Source: Lachnospiraceae bacterium
GTDB taxonomy: Bacteria; Bacillota_A; Clostridia; Lachnospirales; Lachnospiraceae
Length of the DNA stretch: 44,358 nucleotides
Assembly: GCA_017620975.1 (NCBI GenBank)
Contig: JAGAUD010000028.1
Location: forward strand, 1 to 44,358
Reading direction: 5' to 3'
Below the pieces are notes generated by a model. That model searched no databases. It worked only from the letters and a program-made list of their open reading frames with translations, and was not told where the DNA came from. The translations under genes were made by a program, and so were the position numbers. Positions 34,147 to 42,859 of this stretch are shown here, piece by piece (position 1 is the first letter of the stretch; each line of letters opens with the position of its first letter).

Positions 34147-35364
34147 ATGCCAAATAACAGTAATAACCGTGACTCCTCCCCACTCTCCCAAATATCTTCT
34201 ACCGCCGGAGCAGTAAAAGGAGCCATAAAAGCCGGAAAAACAATATCCGGTGCCACCAAAGGTGCTGCTTTAGGGCCTTATGGTATGATTGCCGGGGGAT
34301 TGTGGGAAAACCGAAAACTCATAGGCAAAATACTTGCGGCTGCAGCTTTCCTGTTCCTTTTGCCGGTACTTTATATCATGATGCTACCTACTTTAATCTT
34401 CGGTAATGATGGTCTGGATGCGGCTCCCGGTGATGTACTGAATAATACTACAGTGATCACCCAAAACATCGCAGAAACGGAAGCAGCAATATCTGACATC
34501 CTGATGGACGTCCATAATGAGATTCTATCTGATATTCAAAAAGAAGCGGATAATCTCGGTGATGACTGCGATTACAGCATATCAGATCCCTTTGCTGACC
34601 GGATCATCTATGAAAGCTCCTTGGTCATCTCTCAGTTTTGTGCTTCCGAGAATGATTATCAGGAAATCAGCCTATCGAAGTTAAAGAAAATACTGAAGAA
34701 AAATGCTAAGAAGCTTTTTAGTTACAGTGTTTCCACTTCCACTTATGAGAAGACTGACGAAAAGACGAAAAAGAAAGTAACGATTACTCACTATACATAC
34801 ACAGTTCACTATGCCGGCAGTGAGTATTTCGCAGATACCGTATTTGCTCTTTCAGCCAATCAGAAAGCAACTGCTTTGGAGTATGCAGCAAACCTGCATC
34901 TTTTCCTGTATGACATGATTTATCAGGTTAAAGTCAACCATTCTCTTGTACCCGGCCAAACGGGTTTAGATGCTGTGGAGCTTGCATTAACCAAACTTGG
35001 AACTCCATACAGTCAAGAACTCCGAGATCAGGAAGGCTACTTTGATTGTAGTTCTTTTACATACTGGGTCTATACGCAGCTTGGAATCGCATTACAGGCA
35101 GATGGTGTGAATACAGCAGCTGCTCAAGGACGGTATATTGTGCAGAATGATCTGGCTATTTCTGTTGATAACCTGGCACCAGGCGATCTGATTTTCTATT
35201 CGTTTGAAACAAACAACCGGTATATGAACATCTCCCACGTTGCAATCTATGCAGGAGATGGGAATGTAATTGATGCATCTTCTACCAGTTTAGAAGTCGT
35301 ATATCGGCCTATTTACAATACTGACCGTATCATGTTATGCGGTAGACCATATATTAATCAATAA
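34147..35364 (+). CDS. Membrane-anchored NlpC/P60 cell-wall hydrolase
   Basis: A 405-residue protein. A membrane segment lies at about 62-86 (AAAAFLFLLPVLYIMMLPTL), the outside part at 90-275 is mostly helical, and the C-terminal 130 residues are an NlpC/P60 peptidase. The catalytic Cys301 is in YFDCSSFTYWVY and His364 in NISHVAIYAGDGNVIDAS; APGDLIFYS is also typical. In Tn916, Tn1549 and CTn5-like elements such enzymes open peptidoglycan locally for the transfer channel (CD1108-type). It begins one base after the stop of the preceding gene. Confidence 0.85.
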   Translation: MPNNSNNRDSSPLSQISSTAGAVKGAIKAGKTISGATKGAALGPYGMIAGGLWENRKLIGKILAAAAFLFLLPVLYIMMLPTLIFGNDGLDAAPGDVLNNTTVITQNIAETEAAISDILMDVHNEILSDIQKEADNLGDDCDYSISDPFADRIIYESSLVISQFCASENDYQEISLSKLKKILKKNAKKLFSYSVSTSTYEKTDEKTKKKVTITHYTYTVHYAGSEYFADTVFALSANQKATALEYAANLHLFLYDMIYQVKVNHSLVPGQTGLDAVELALTKLGTPYSQELRDQEGYFDCSSFTYWVYTQLGIALQADGVNTAAAQGRYIVQNDLAISVDNLAPGDLIFYSFETNNRYMNISHVAIYAGDGNVIDASSTSLEVVYRPIYNTDRIMLCGRPYINQ

Positions 35365-35368
35365 TCAA

Positions 35369-35398
35369 AAGGCAGGCTAATGTCTGTCTTATTTTTAT
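35369..35398 (+). terminator. Weak internal terminator between hydrolase and VirB4 genes
   Basis: AAGGCAG pairs with CTGTCTT (7 bp, one G-T pair), the loop has eight bases, and ATTTTTAT follows. It starts five bases after the hydrolase stop. It probably lowers expression of the downstream genes instead of ending the operon. Confidence 0.55.
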
Positions 35399-35413
35399 GC
35401 ATGGAGGTATTAC

Positions 35414-38323
35414 ATGTCAACCAAACAAGAAGAAAATGATATATATATTATCCCGCCAAATTTTATTGAGACCGGAACCTTATTTGGCGGTACCATCAAG
35501 ATCCGAAATGCAATCGAAGCATTCATACTAACTGTACTAATCGGAGTCCCGGTATTTAAGCTGCCCTTTACATTAACAACGAATATCATCATAGCCTGTC
35601 TGACAGTGCTGCCGGCTGCTCTATTTGCTATCATCGGTATCGACGGGGACAGCTTAAGTTCCTTTATCATCCACTTCTTCCGTTTTCTTAAAAACCGGAG
35701 AATCATCGGAGCTCAGGAAACAGACTCAGAGAAAAATGCTAAGACAACCGAGAGAAAACAAAAGAAGGCGAAGAAACATAAGAACCGATCAGAAGACTTT
35801 GCTGAGGAATTTGGAAAAAAAGACAAGCCTGGGAAGAGATCCAGAACGGAAGCAGAGATAGAACCCCTTAATCCTGTGGTATCCTATCTTCCAATCCGCA
35901 GAATCGACCACGGCATCATTTATACTACGGATCACAGATATGTGAAGATCATTGAAGTATTACCGATCAACTTTCTTTTGCGTAGTGCCAGAGAACAGAG
36001 AAATATCATCTATTCTTTTGTCAGTTACCTGAAGATCTGTCCTGTCAAATTACAGTTTAAGGTACTTACAAAAAGAGCTGATATCAATAGACATCTGGAA
36101 ACCATACAGGAAGAAATGAGGCAGGAAACGGACGAACGCTGTCTTGTCCTGCAAAAAGATTATGAAAACCTGATCAAACAGATCGGATCCAAGGAAGCTA
36201 TCACCAGACGTTTCTTTATCATCTTTGAGTATGAACCATTAACTGCAAACCGAGGTGATGATGAAAGAAATGCCATCTCTGCCCTGAATACAGCGGTACG
36301 TACTGCCAGCACCTATCTGCAGCAATGCGGTAACGAGATTGTACCTGTAGAAAATGAAAACGAAATGGTCTGGGAAGTCTTTTATCATCTGCTGAACCGG
36401 CGTACCAGCTCCTATGTTCCATTCAACACACATATGCATGAAGTTATAGCACAGTACCTTAACTCCGGACGCCAAAGTGATATGAAACCGATTGTCCCGA
36501 TGGAATATTTTGCTCCTCAGTCGATAGATTACACGCATGGCAATTATGTGGTCATGGATGGAATATACCATACCTATCTCTTAATTCCTTCCGGTGGATA
36601 TCGTACTCAAGTTTATGCCGGCTGGATTTCCCTATTGGTAAATGCCGGGGAAGGAATTGATGTTGATATTTTCTTTGAGAAACAGGCAAAGGACCGAATC
36701 CAGCAAAAACTGGGGCAGCAACTGCGTATCAACCGTTCCAAACTTAAGGATGCTTCTGATACCAATACAGACTTTGACGATCTGGACAGTGCCATCCGCT
36801 CAGGATACTTTCTCAAGGAAGGGCTTGCTTCCAACGAAGATTTCTACTACATGAATATTCTGATCACCATAACTGCGGACAGTCTGGAAGAGCTGGAATG
36901 GCGTACCAACGAAATGCAGAAACTTTTGCTGTCACAGGATATGGAAGCGGTATCCTGCCACTTCCGTGAAGAACAGGCACTTTTGTCTGCTCTTCCATTA
37001 AATGCTCTGGACAAAGGATTGTTTAGACGTTCCAAACGAAATATTCTGACAACCGGTGTGGCAAGCTGCTATCCTTTCACATCCTTTGAGATGTGTGATG
37101 ATAACGGAATCCTTTTAGGCGTGAACAAGCATAATAATTCCCTTGTTATTGTAGATATCTTTAATTCAAAAGTCTACAAAAACGCAAATATGGCGATCCT
37201 GGGAACATCCGGTGCAGGGAAAACCTTTACCATGCAGCTCATGGCTCTGCGTATGAGAAGAAAGAATATACAGGTATTTATTATTGCACCATTGAAAGGC
37301 CATGAATTCCACCGGGCCTGCAGCAATATCGGCGGTGAGTTTATCCAGATTTCACCAGCATCCAAAAACTGTATCAACATCATGGAAATCCGTAAAGTGG
37401 ACCATTCTACCAAAAACCTGATAGATGGACCTCAATCAGACCATTCGGAACTGGCAGCCAAGATCCAGCGACTGCATATCTTCTTTTCACTACTCATACC
37501 GGATATGAATCATGAAGAAAAGCAGCTTTTGGATGAAGCACTGATACAGACTTATAATCGAAAAGGGATTACCCATAACAACGAAAGCCTGATTTCGCCG
37601 GATAACCCTGACCGCTACCGGGAAATGCCGGTGCTTGAAGATGTATTCAATATCTTGAAAGAAAACCCAGACACGAAAAGGCTTGCCAACATCATGAACA
37701 GGCTGGTACACGGCTCTGCTTCCACCTTCAATCAGCAGACCAATGTAAATCTGGAAAACAAATACACTGTACTGGACATTTCAGAGCTTACCGGCGATCT
37801 ACTGACGGTAGGTATGTTTGTGGTTCTTGATTATGTCTGGGATAAAGCCAAAGAAGACCGCACGGTAGAAAAGGCAATCTTCATTGATGAGATATGGCAT
37901 CTGATCGGTGCAGCCTCCAACCGGCTTGCTGCAGAATTTGTTCTGGAGATCTTTAAGATCATCCGCGGTTATGGTGGCTCTGCTATCTGTGCCACTCAGG
38001 ACTTGAATGACTTCTTTTCACTGGATGATGGAAAATACGGAAAAGGTATCATAAACAACTCCAAGACCAAGATCATCTTAAATCTGGAAGATGAGGAGGC
38101 AATGCGTGTACAGTCCATCCTGCATCTGTCTGAAGCAGAAACTATGGCTATCACACATTTTGAACGTGGTAACGGCTTATTGTCTACCAATAACAATAAT
38201 GTGACTCTGGAATTTAAAGCTTCTGAACTGGAGAAAGAACTGATTACCACTGACAGGCAGGAACTGAAAAACCTGCTGGAAAAAGAAAAGCTGCGTCAGA
38301 TACAAAATGCTGCTAATACATAA
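35414..38323 (+). CDS. PrgI-VirB4 fusion, conjugative transfer ATPase
   Basis: A 969-residue protein. Residues 1-95 carry two membrane segments (about 35-50 and 56-75) and resemble PrgI, usually a separate gene before VirB4. A basic linker (105-145, KQKKAKKHKNRSE) leads to the VirB4/TraE body. Walker A is GTSGAGKT (597-604, Lys603), Walker B FIDEIWHLIG (Asp825, Glu826), followed by the RGYGGSAICATQDLNDFFS motif of VirB4 proteins. It energises pilus assembly and substrate transfer at the membrane. All the essential motifs are complete. Confidence 0.9.
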   Translation: MSTKQEENDIYIIPPNFIETGTLFGGTIKIRNAIEAFILTVLIGVPVFKLPFTLTTNIIIACLTVLPAALFAIIGIDGDSLSSFIIHFFRFLKNRRIIGAQETDSEKNAKTTERKQKKAKKHKNRSEDFAEEFGKKDKPGKRSRTEAEIEPLNPVVSYLPIRRIDHGIIYTTDHRYVKIIEVLPINFLLRSAREQRNIIYSFVSYLKICPVKLQFKVLTKRADINRHLETIQEEMRQETDERCLVLQKDYENLIKQIGSKEAITRRFFIIFEYEPLTANRGDDERNAISALNTAVRTASTYLQQCGNEIVPVENENEMVWEVFYHLLNRRTSSYVPFNTHMHEVIAQYLNSGRQSDMKPIVPMEYFAPQSIDYTHGNYVVMDGIYHTYLLIPSGGYRTQVYAGWISLLVNAGEGIDVDIFFEKQAKDRIQQKLGQQLRINRSKLKDASDTNTDFDDLDSAIRSGYFLKEGLASNEDFYYMNILITITADSLEELEWRTNEMQKLLLSQDMEAVSCHFREEQALLSALPLNALDKGLFRRSKRNILTTGVASCYPFTSFEMCDDNGILLGVNKHNNSLVIVDIFNSKVYKNANMAILGTSGAGKTFTMQLMALRMRRKNIQVFIIAPLKGHEFHRACSNIGGEFIQISPASKNCINIMEIRKVDHSTKNLIDGPQSDHSELAAKIQRLHIFFSLLIPDMNHEEKQLLDEALIQTYNRKGITHNNESLISPDNPDRYREMPVLEDVFNILKENPDTKRLANIMNRLVHGSASTFNQQTNVNLENKYTVLDISELTGDLLTVGMFVVLDYVWDKAKEDRTVEKAIFIDEIWHLIGAASNRLAAEFVLEIFKIIRGYGGSAICATQDLNDFFSLDDGKYGKGIINNSKTKIILNLEDEEAMRVQSILHLSEAETMAITHFERGNGLLSTNNNNVTLEFKASELEKELITTDRQELKNLLEKEKLRQIQNAANT

Positions 38324-38325
38324 TG

Positions 38326-38395
38326 ATTACATAAACAATACGTACAGACATCACACTAAACCGGCAATGTTCCTATTACGTACTTATTATGTAAT
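38326..38395. promoter_or_regulatory. Bipartite inverted repeat between VirB4 and DUF5697 genes
   Basis: ATTACATAA (38326-38334), five bases, then ACGTA (38340-38344) are mirrored by TACGT (38377-38381), five bases, and TTATGTAAT (38387-38395). The two blocks and the five-base gap are conserved exactly in both arms. It fills most of the 107-base gap. It could be an operator for an element regulator, an oriT-like site or an RNA structure. Confidence 0.65.
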
Positions 38396-38430
38396 GAATA
38401 CTTAAACCTACATATTATAAGGAGGCTAAA

Positions 38431-38970
38431 ATGCTTCATACAAAACAAGAACAAAAATCACACCTGTCTGTGATAACCAATCTCCTATCCACCTATCACG
38501 TTCTGACACTGAAGCAGCTTGATAGGTTATTCCCGGAACTGTCTGAAGAAAAGGTACTGTTTCTGATACGACAGTTGGAACGAAAAAGACGGATCGCATA
38601 TCATCCGGACAGCGGATATGTCTGCCACTCCAGAGAATGCATTCCCAGTCATTCCCGGATAGCTGCTTTTTGGGTTATGTTAGACTTTCAGCCACATGTA
38701 ACCTTCCATACGGTCAGTGAATTTCCCATAACTCTCACTTTCTATACCAAAGCGGATGGATTCAATGTGATACACGTCCCTTTGGGAAAAGAAGTGCTGA
38801 TCAACCAGGCCATGACCGGCTATCATGATGATGACCTGACGAATCTGGTAGTGATAGACCGGGTAGAGCAAATACCACTGCTTTCATTCTCAGGAATCGG
38901 TGCCTACTGCACTGTATCTGAAGACGGGCAGGTACAATATTATCAAAAACAAGGAGTTACAGTTGATTAA
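38431..38970 (+). CDS. Conserved conjugative-element protein (DUF5697-like)
   Basis: A 179-residue soluble protein. The N-terminal 65 residues look like a winged helix (VLTLKQLDRLFPELSEEKVL, FLIRQLERKRRIAYHP). The rest has a beta-rich pattern with FWVMLDFQPHVTFHTVSEFP and TFYTKADGFNVIHVPLGKEV. I associate it with DUF5697, a family confined mainly to Lachnospiraceae and Ruminococcaceae elements, with no known function; this name is from memory. AAGGAGG precedes the ATG and the stop overlaps the next start by one base. Confidence 0.6.
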   Translation: MLHTKQEQKSHLSVITNLLSTYHVLTLKQLDRLFPELSEEKVLFLIRQLERKRRIAYHPDSGYVCHSRECIPSHSRIAAFWVMLDFQPHVTFHTVSEFPITLTFYTKADGFNVIHVPLGKEVLINQAMTGYHDDDLTNLVVIDRVEQIPLLSFSGIGAYCTVSEDGQVQYYQKQGVTVD

Positions 38971-39635
38971 TGGATAAATATGTTTTCACCTCCCGGCTCA
39001 CAAGAATCGAGGAGGATATATCAAAACTTACCGGCACCATAAATGCCATGAAGGTCACCAAAATTGATACCTATGGCAAGAACTATGAAGATCTGAGTAT
39101 TGATGCTGCCACCTGTGCAGAACGGCTGGCATGTAGTCTCAGAAATCTGATATTTTCCGCTGATCTTGTATCAAGACCACTCCTGATGGAGAATGTATCA
39201 CAAGTTCATGGCATTTCCATTCACCATGTTCCGGGGTTTGTAGAGATCACGCTCCCCGGCCTGATGCCCAAACGAACCAAGCGGGTTAATACTACTTTCC
39301 TGACAGAACCTCTGTATGCCTGTCTGGAACGATATTCCCTGCTTCATTCACTGCCCCATTTCAAGGAATGTGTTGTGAGCTTTAACCATGTATTTGACCG
39401 TTCCCTGTCTACAAAACGAATCAGGGATTACGATAATCTGGAATGTAAGCAGCTGTTGGATACGGTTGCCGGATTTCTGCTTATGGATGATGGAGGTCTT
39501 TTCTGTGATGTATATCACACAACAAGTTTGGGGCAGTCAGACTATACCATACTTACCATCATGGAAAAAGACGCCTTTCCAAACTGGCTTTCCGGGCAGA
39601 AAAACACACGAAAAATAGTGTCGGATTTTTCATGA
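38970..39635 (+). CDS. Conserved conjugative-element protein (DUF6100-like)
   Basis: A 221-residue protein with an N-terminal helical part (RIEEDISKLTGTINAMKV) and a C-terminal part rich in beta strands (ISIHHVPGFVEITLPGLMPK, FKECVVSFNHVFDRSLSTKR). There is no signal peptide or membrane segment. I associate it with DUF6100, which accompanies the DUF5697 gene in the same type of element; function unknown. Translational coupling with the preceding gene is indicated by the one-base stop-start overlap. Confidence 0.55.
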   Translation: MDKYVFTSRLTRIEEDISKLTGTINAMKVTKIDTYGKNYEDLSIDAATCAERLACSLRNLIFSADLVSRPLLMENVSQVHGISIHHVPGFVEITLPGLMPKRTKRVNTTFLTEPLYACLERYSLLHSLPHFKECVVSFNHVFDRSLSTKRIRDYDNLECKQLLDTVAGFLLMDDGGLFCDVYHTTSLGQSDYTILTIMEKDAFPNWLSGQKNTRKIVSDFS

Positions 39636-39659
39636 ATTTTTCTATCTTAAAATCCGACA
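39619..39659. repeat. Inverted repeat at the end of the DUF6100-like gene
   Basis: TGTCGGATTTT (39619-39629) and AAAATCCGACA (39649-39659) form perfect 11-bp arms with 19 bases between them. The left arm overlaps the last codons of the gene. No U-tract follows; it may be an mRNA 3' structure or protein site. Confidence 0.5.
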
Positions 39660-39771
39660 AGTACATGATACCGGTAGTTCCCCCAAATACGGGCTTTTTG
39701 TCTTGTAACAACTTTAGAATTTTACCTGAGTCTCAGGCGGGTATGGTAAAAACTTATGGAGATGAATTATT

Positions 39772-40896
39772 TTGAATATTACAAACAATGCATACCTCGT
39801 ACTCACTTTGATCGCCTTATCCGGAGAATGCAACACTGATGCCGTACCCTTACTGGGCATACGTCCCTCTTACTGCGAAAAGCTGATCACCGGACTAAAG
39901 GAAGAAAACTACATAAAGACACACTACAAAGACCGGTTAAGAGGATACAGGCTCACGAGCAAAGGGAAAAAATTGCTGCTTAAGACACATCCTGACCGGT
40001 TCCTTTTTTATCTGAGTGGAAACTCTGACACCAACAGACCAAGAAGCGACTATGCAAGGCGAATCCGCCTCCAGAGCACGTCCATGGTTTACGCCATGCT
40101 GTTGCGGAGCAGAGTACACCTTTTCCGGGACGAAAAACCGCTTATCTTCCAAACGGGAATCTCTTATCCGGTGTCCCTTCCTATGCCGGTGTTCTATCAT
40201 TCCAGAGAGATCAAGGAACTGGGGACAGAAACCGTAAAGATAAACAATTCCAGGATTATCGGAATGCTGCTGGCAAAAGAATGCATCTTTGCTGTATTCT
40301 TTACCGGAAACACTTTGATGAAGTGGGAGTATCAGACCGAAATCCGGCTCAAAGCATTCCTGAAGCACCATATAGGAAATGGTATCCTGTCCGGCTCCAA
40401 CCACATCCTGGGGTTCCGTCCGGATACCCCAATTAAGGCAATGGTTATTGGTTCGGATATGGATACTGCAGTGAAACTGATGCAAAGCAACGGTGGCTAT
40501 CAACGAAGTTATTTTCATCTGGATTCCAGTTTTGACTACTTTCATTACCTGCCGGCTTCTCCTGCAGGTGAAACTCTGTTGCGATTGCTTTCAGACTCCG
40601 GACTGCAGCATAAGCTTCGGAGTATCCTGCTTTCTGACCTGGAACCTTATAACCCCGATCTGGGAATAGAACATGACGCTGTTTGGAATCACCTGCCCCT
40701 GCAGCTGGCATTTGATTTTGACATGCTTCGCTTGAGCCGGTTCCACACTGCCCTTTCCTTCCATGGGATATGTGGCAGGCTTATTTGCTTTGATTTTCAA
40801 AAGTCTGCATTACAGCAGTACTTTGGAAATATGGTAACCATTGAAACCATCGACCTAAATAAATTCGAAAGGAGGTTTTTCACCGATGGTAACTGA
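39772..40896 (+). CDS. Element protein with N-terminal winged helix (replication-relaxation-like)
   Basis: A 374-residue protein starting at a TTG preceded by GGAGATG. Residues 1-65 fit a winged helix (LVLTLIALSGECNTDAVPLL, CEKLITGLKEENYIKTHYKD, GYRLTSKGKKLL). The rest, about 300 residues, shows YARRIRLQSTSMVYAMLLRS and repeated alpha/beta pieces such as RIIGMLLAKECIFAVFFTGN. The pattern recalls the replication-relaxation proteins found in mobile elements before the coupling-protein gene, but I cannot confirm this. It overlaps the coupling-protein gene by 11 bases. Confidence 0.5.
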   Translation: MNITNNAYLVLTLIALSGECNTDAVPLLGIRPSYCEKLITGLKEENYIKTHYKDRLRGYRLTSKGKKLLLKTHPDRFLFYLSGNSDTNRPRSDYARRIRLQSTSMVYAMLLRSRVHLFRDEKPLIFQTGISYPVSLPMPVFYHSREIKELGTETVKINNSRIIGMLLAKECIFAVFFTGNTLMKWEYQTEIRLKAFLKHHIGNGILSGSNHILGFRPDTPIKAMVIGSDMDTAVKLMQSNGGYQRSYFHLDSSFDYFHYLPASPAGETLLRLLSDSGLQHKLRSILLSDLEPYNPDLGIEHDAVWNHLPLQLAFDFDMLRLSRFHTALSFHGICGRLICFDFQKSALQQYFGNMVTIETIDLNKFERRFFTDGN

Positions 40897-42832
40897 AAAA
40901 AGAAAGAAACTGCTCTTTCTTGGTCTGGTATTACCGGTCCTGGTGTTAGTCTTAGCCTATGCAGGCGGATACCTTGCACAACTGATCGAGAACTTCCAGA
41001 TCTGGACTTCCGCAGGAGGTATCCCCGGCGACGGTACCGCACCCAGGTTCCCTTCCACCTCCCCGGTTTCCTGTATAATGGCCCTTACGGTTTTCCCATA
41101 CAGCTTGTATGGGATTTTTCTTTGCGTAGCTGCCTGTATTGTTGTTGTTCTCATGGTCCTTCGATTTGATCTGGGACATAAGGGCACCTATGACAAAGAG
41201 CGTAACCTGACGTATTCCAATAAAGGCACTTATGGTACCAGTGGATTTATGACCGAGGAGGAAATGCACCAGGTACTTGAGCTTGTATCCGGTATCTCTC
41301 ACAACCGGGGTGTTATCCTTGGGAAATTGAAAGGGCAGGCAGTATGTCTCCCGGAACGTACCCGGATGAACCGGAATGTGGCAGTCTTTGGTGCCAGCGG
41401 CAGTATGAAGAGCAGGGCCTATGCCAGAAATGTAGTATTCCAGTGTGTGAAACGCGGTGAAAGTCTTATCATCACCGATCCCAAATCGGAACTGTACGCG
41501 GATCTTTGCCTTTACTTACAGGATAACGGGTATCTGGTCCGGGTGTTCAATCTGATCAATCCGGAAAACTCAGACAGTTGGAACTGCCTTGCTGAAGTGG
41601 AAGGTCAGGAGATCATGTCCCAGCTTTTTTGTGACGTCATCATCAAGAATACCGGCTCCGCAAAAGGGGACCATTTCTGGGATAATGCAGAGATGAACCT
41701 GCTAAAAGCATTGGTTTTATATGTGGATCAGGGATACCCGCCGGAAGGCCGCAACATTGGACAAGTCTACAAGCTCCTAACCCTGTGTACGGAAAAAGAA
41801 TTGAACAGCTTGTTTGATATGCTGCCTTTAAGCCACCCAGCCAAAGCCCCTTACAATATCTTTAAGCAGGCGTCGGATACGGTACGAAGCGGTGTCATCA
41901 TTGGTCTGGGTACCAGACTTCAGGTATTTCAGAATAAGCTGATCCGACAGATCACCAGTTATGACGAAATCAACCTGACACTGCCGGGAAGAGAAAAATG
42001 TGCCTACTTCTGTATTACTTCAGATCAGGACTCCACTTTTGATTTCCTCTCTTCTCTGTTTATGAGCTTTGTCTTCATCAAGCTGGTACGGTATGCAGAC
42101 AGATATGGAGAGGACGGCAGACTTCCGGTACCGGTACATATCCTGGCAGACGAACTTGCCAATGGCGGATGTAATATCACAGATCTTACCAAAAAGATCA
42201 GTACCATACGATCCCGTGATCTTTCCATCAGCTGCATTTTTCAGAATCTGCCCCAGATGCAGAATCGGTATCCTCAGAACCAGTGGCAGGAAATCATTGG
42301 CGGATGTGATACACATCTTTTCCTGGGTTGTACGGATGAACTCACTGCGAAATTTATCAGTGAACGAGCCGGTACCGTCAGCGTTGCAGTATCCAGCAAA
42401 TCCAAACAGCTCCACACCTTACGAATGACCGACCTTACTCCCGGTTATCGTGAAACCGACTCTATCGGTAAAAGACAGCTGATGACTCCGGATGAGGTCT
42501 TACGCCTTCCTCTTGACCAGGCACTCATCATTCTGCGTGGCCAGAAGGTACTGAAGGTGGAAAAATATGATTATACACTCCACCCGGAAAGCAAAAAACT
42601 AAAAAAATGCCGGGCAAGTGAGCACATTCCCGCATGGCAAAGCAATCCCTTTGCTGAAGAAATGGAAGCTGCCTACCTGCCCCCACGAAAAAAACAGAAT
42701 AGATCAAATGAAACTGCAAATGGCTCATCACATTTTTGGCAGCCTGCCTCTTCGGAAGAGTCTCCGCCTACTCCTCCACAGGAACCAGACTACAAGATTG
42801 TAATGACCGACAAACAATCAATTATGTCATAA
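40886..42832 (+). CDS. VirD4/TraG-type coupling protein (T4CP)
   Basis: A 648-residue ATPase that links the relaxase-DNA complex to the secretion channel. Two N-terminal membrane segments lie at about 9-30 and 60-95. Walker A is GASGSMKS (169-176, Lys175) in VAVFGASGSMKSRAYARNVV; GASGSMKS is the form seen in many Firmicutes TraG proteins. ESLIITDPKSELY and the Walker B PVHILADELAN (Asp422, Glu423) follow, then ISTIRSRDLSISCIFQNLPQ. The last about 70 residues are proline-rich and probably flexible. AAAGGAGG precedes the ATG. Confidence 0.92.
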   Translation: MVTEKRKKLLFLGLVLPVLVLVLAYAGGYLAQLIENFQIWTSAGGIPGDGTAPRFPSTSPVSCIMALTVFPYSLYGIFLCVAACIVVVLMVLRFDLGHKGTYDKERNLTYSNKGTYGTSGFMTEEEMHQVLELVSGISHNRGVILGKLKGQAVCLPERTRMNRNVAVFGASGSMKSRAYARNVVFQCVKRGESLIITDPKSELYADLCLYLQDNGYLVRVFNLINPENSDSWNCLAEVEGQEIMSQLFCDVIIKNTGSAKGDHFWDNAEMNLLKALVLYVDQGYPPEGRNIGQVYKLLTLCTEKELNSLFDMLPLSHPAKAPYNIFKQASDTVRSGVIIGLGTRLQVFQNKLIRQITSYDEINLTLPGREKCAYFCITSDQDSTFDFLSSLFMSFVFIKLVRYADRYGEDGRLPVPVHILADELANGGCNITDLTKKISTIRSRDLSISCIFQNLPQMQNRYPQNQWQEIIGGCDTHLFLGCTDELTAKFISERAGTVSVAVSSKSKQLHTLRMTDLTPGYRETDSIGKRQLMTPDEVLRLPLDQALIILRGQKVLKVEKYDYTLHPESKKLKKCRASEHIPAWQSNPFAEEMEAAYLPPRKKQNRSNETANGSSHFWQPASSEESPPTPPQEPDYKIVMTDKQSIMS

Positions 42833-42859
42833 CATGAACAATGAAAAGGAGATAATAAC

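Noticed and set aside
33399..34259. Minus-strand open frame of 286 codons across the signal-peptide protein gene
   Set aside because: The plus-strand gene has a signal peptide, binding site and operon spacing; the reverse frame has none.
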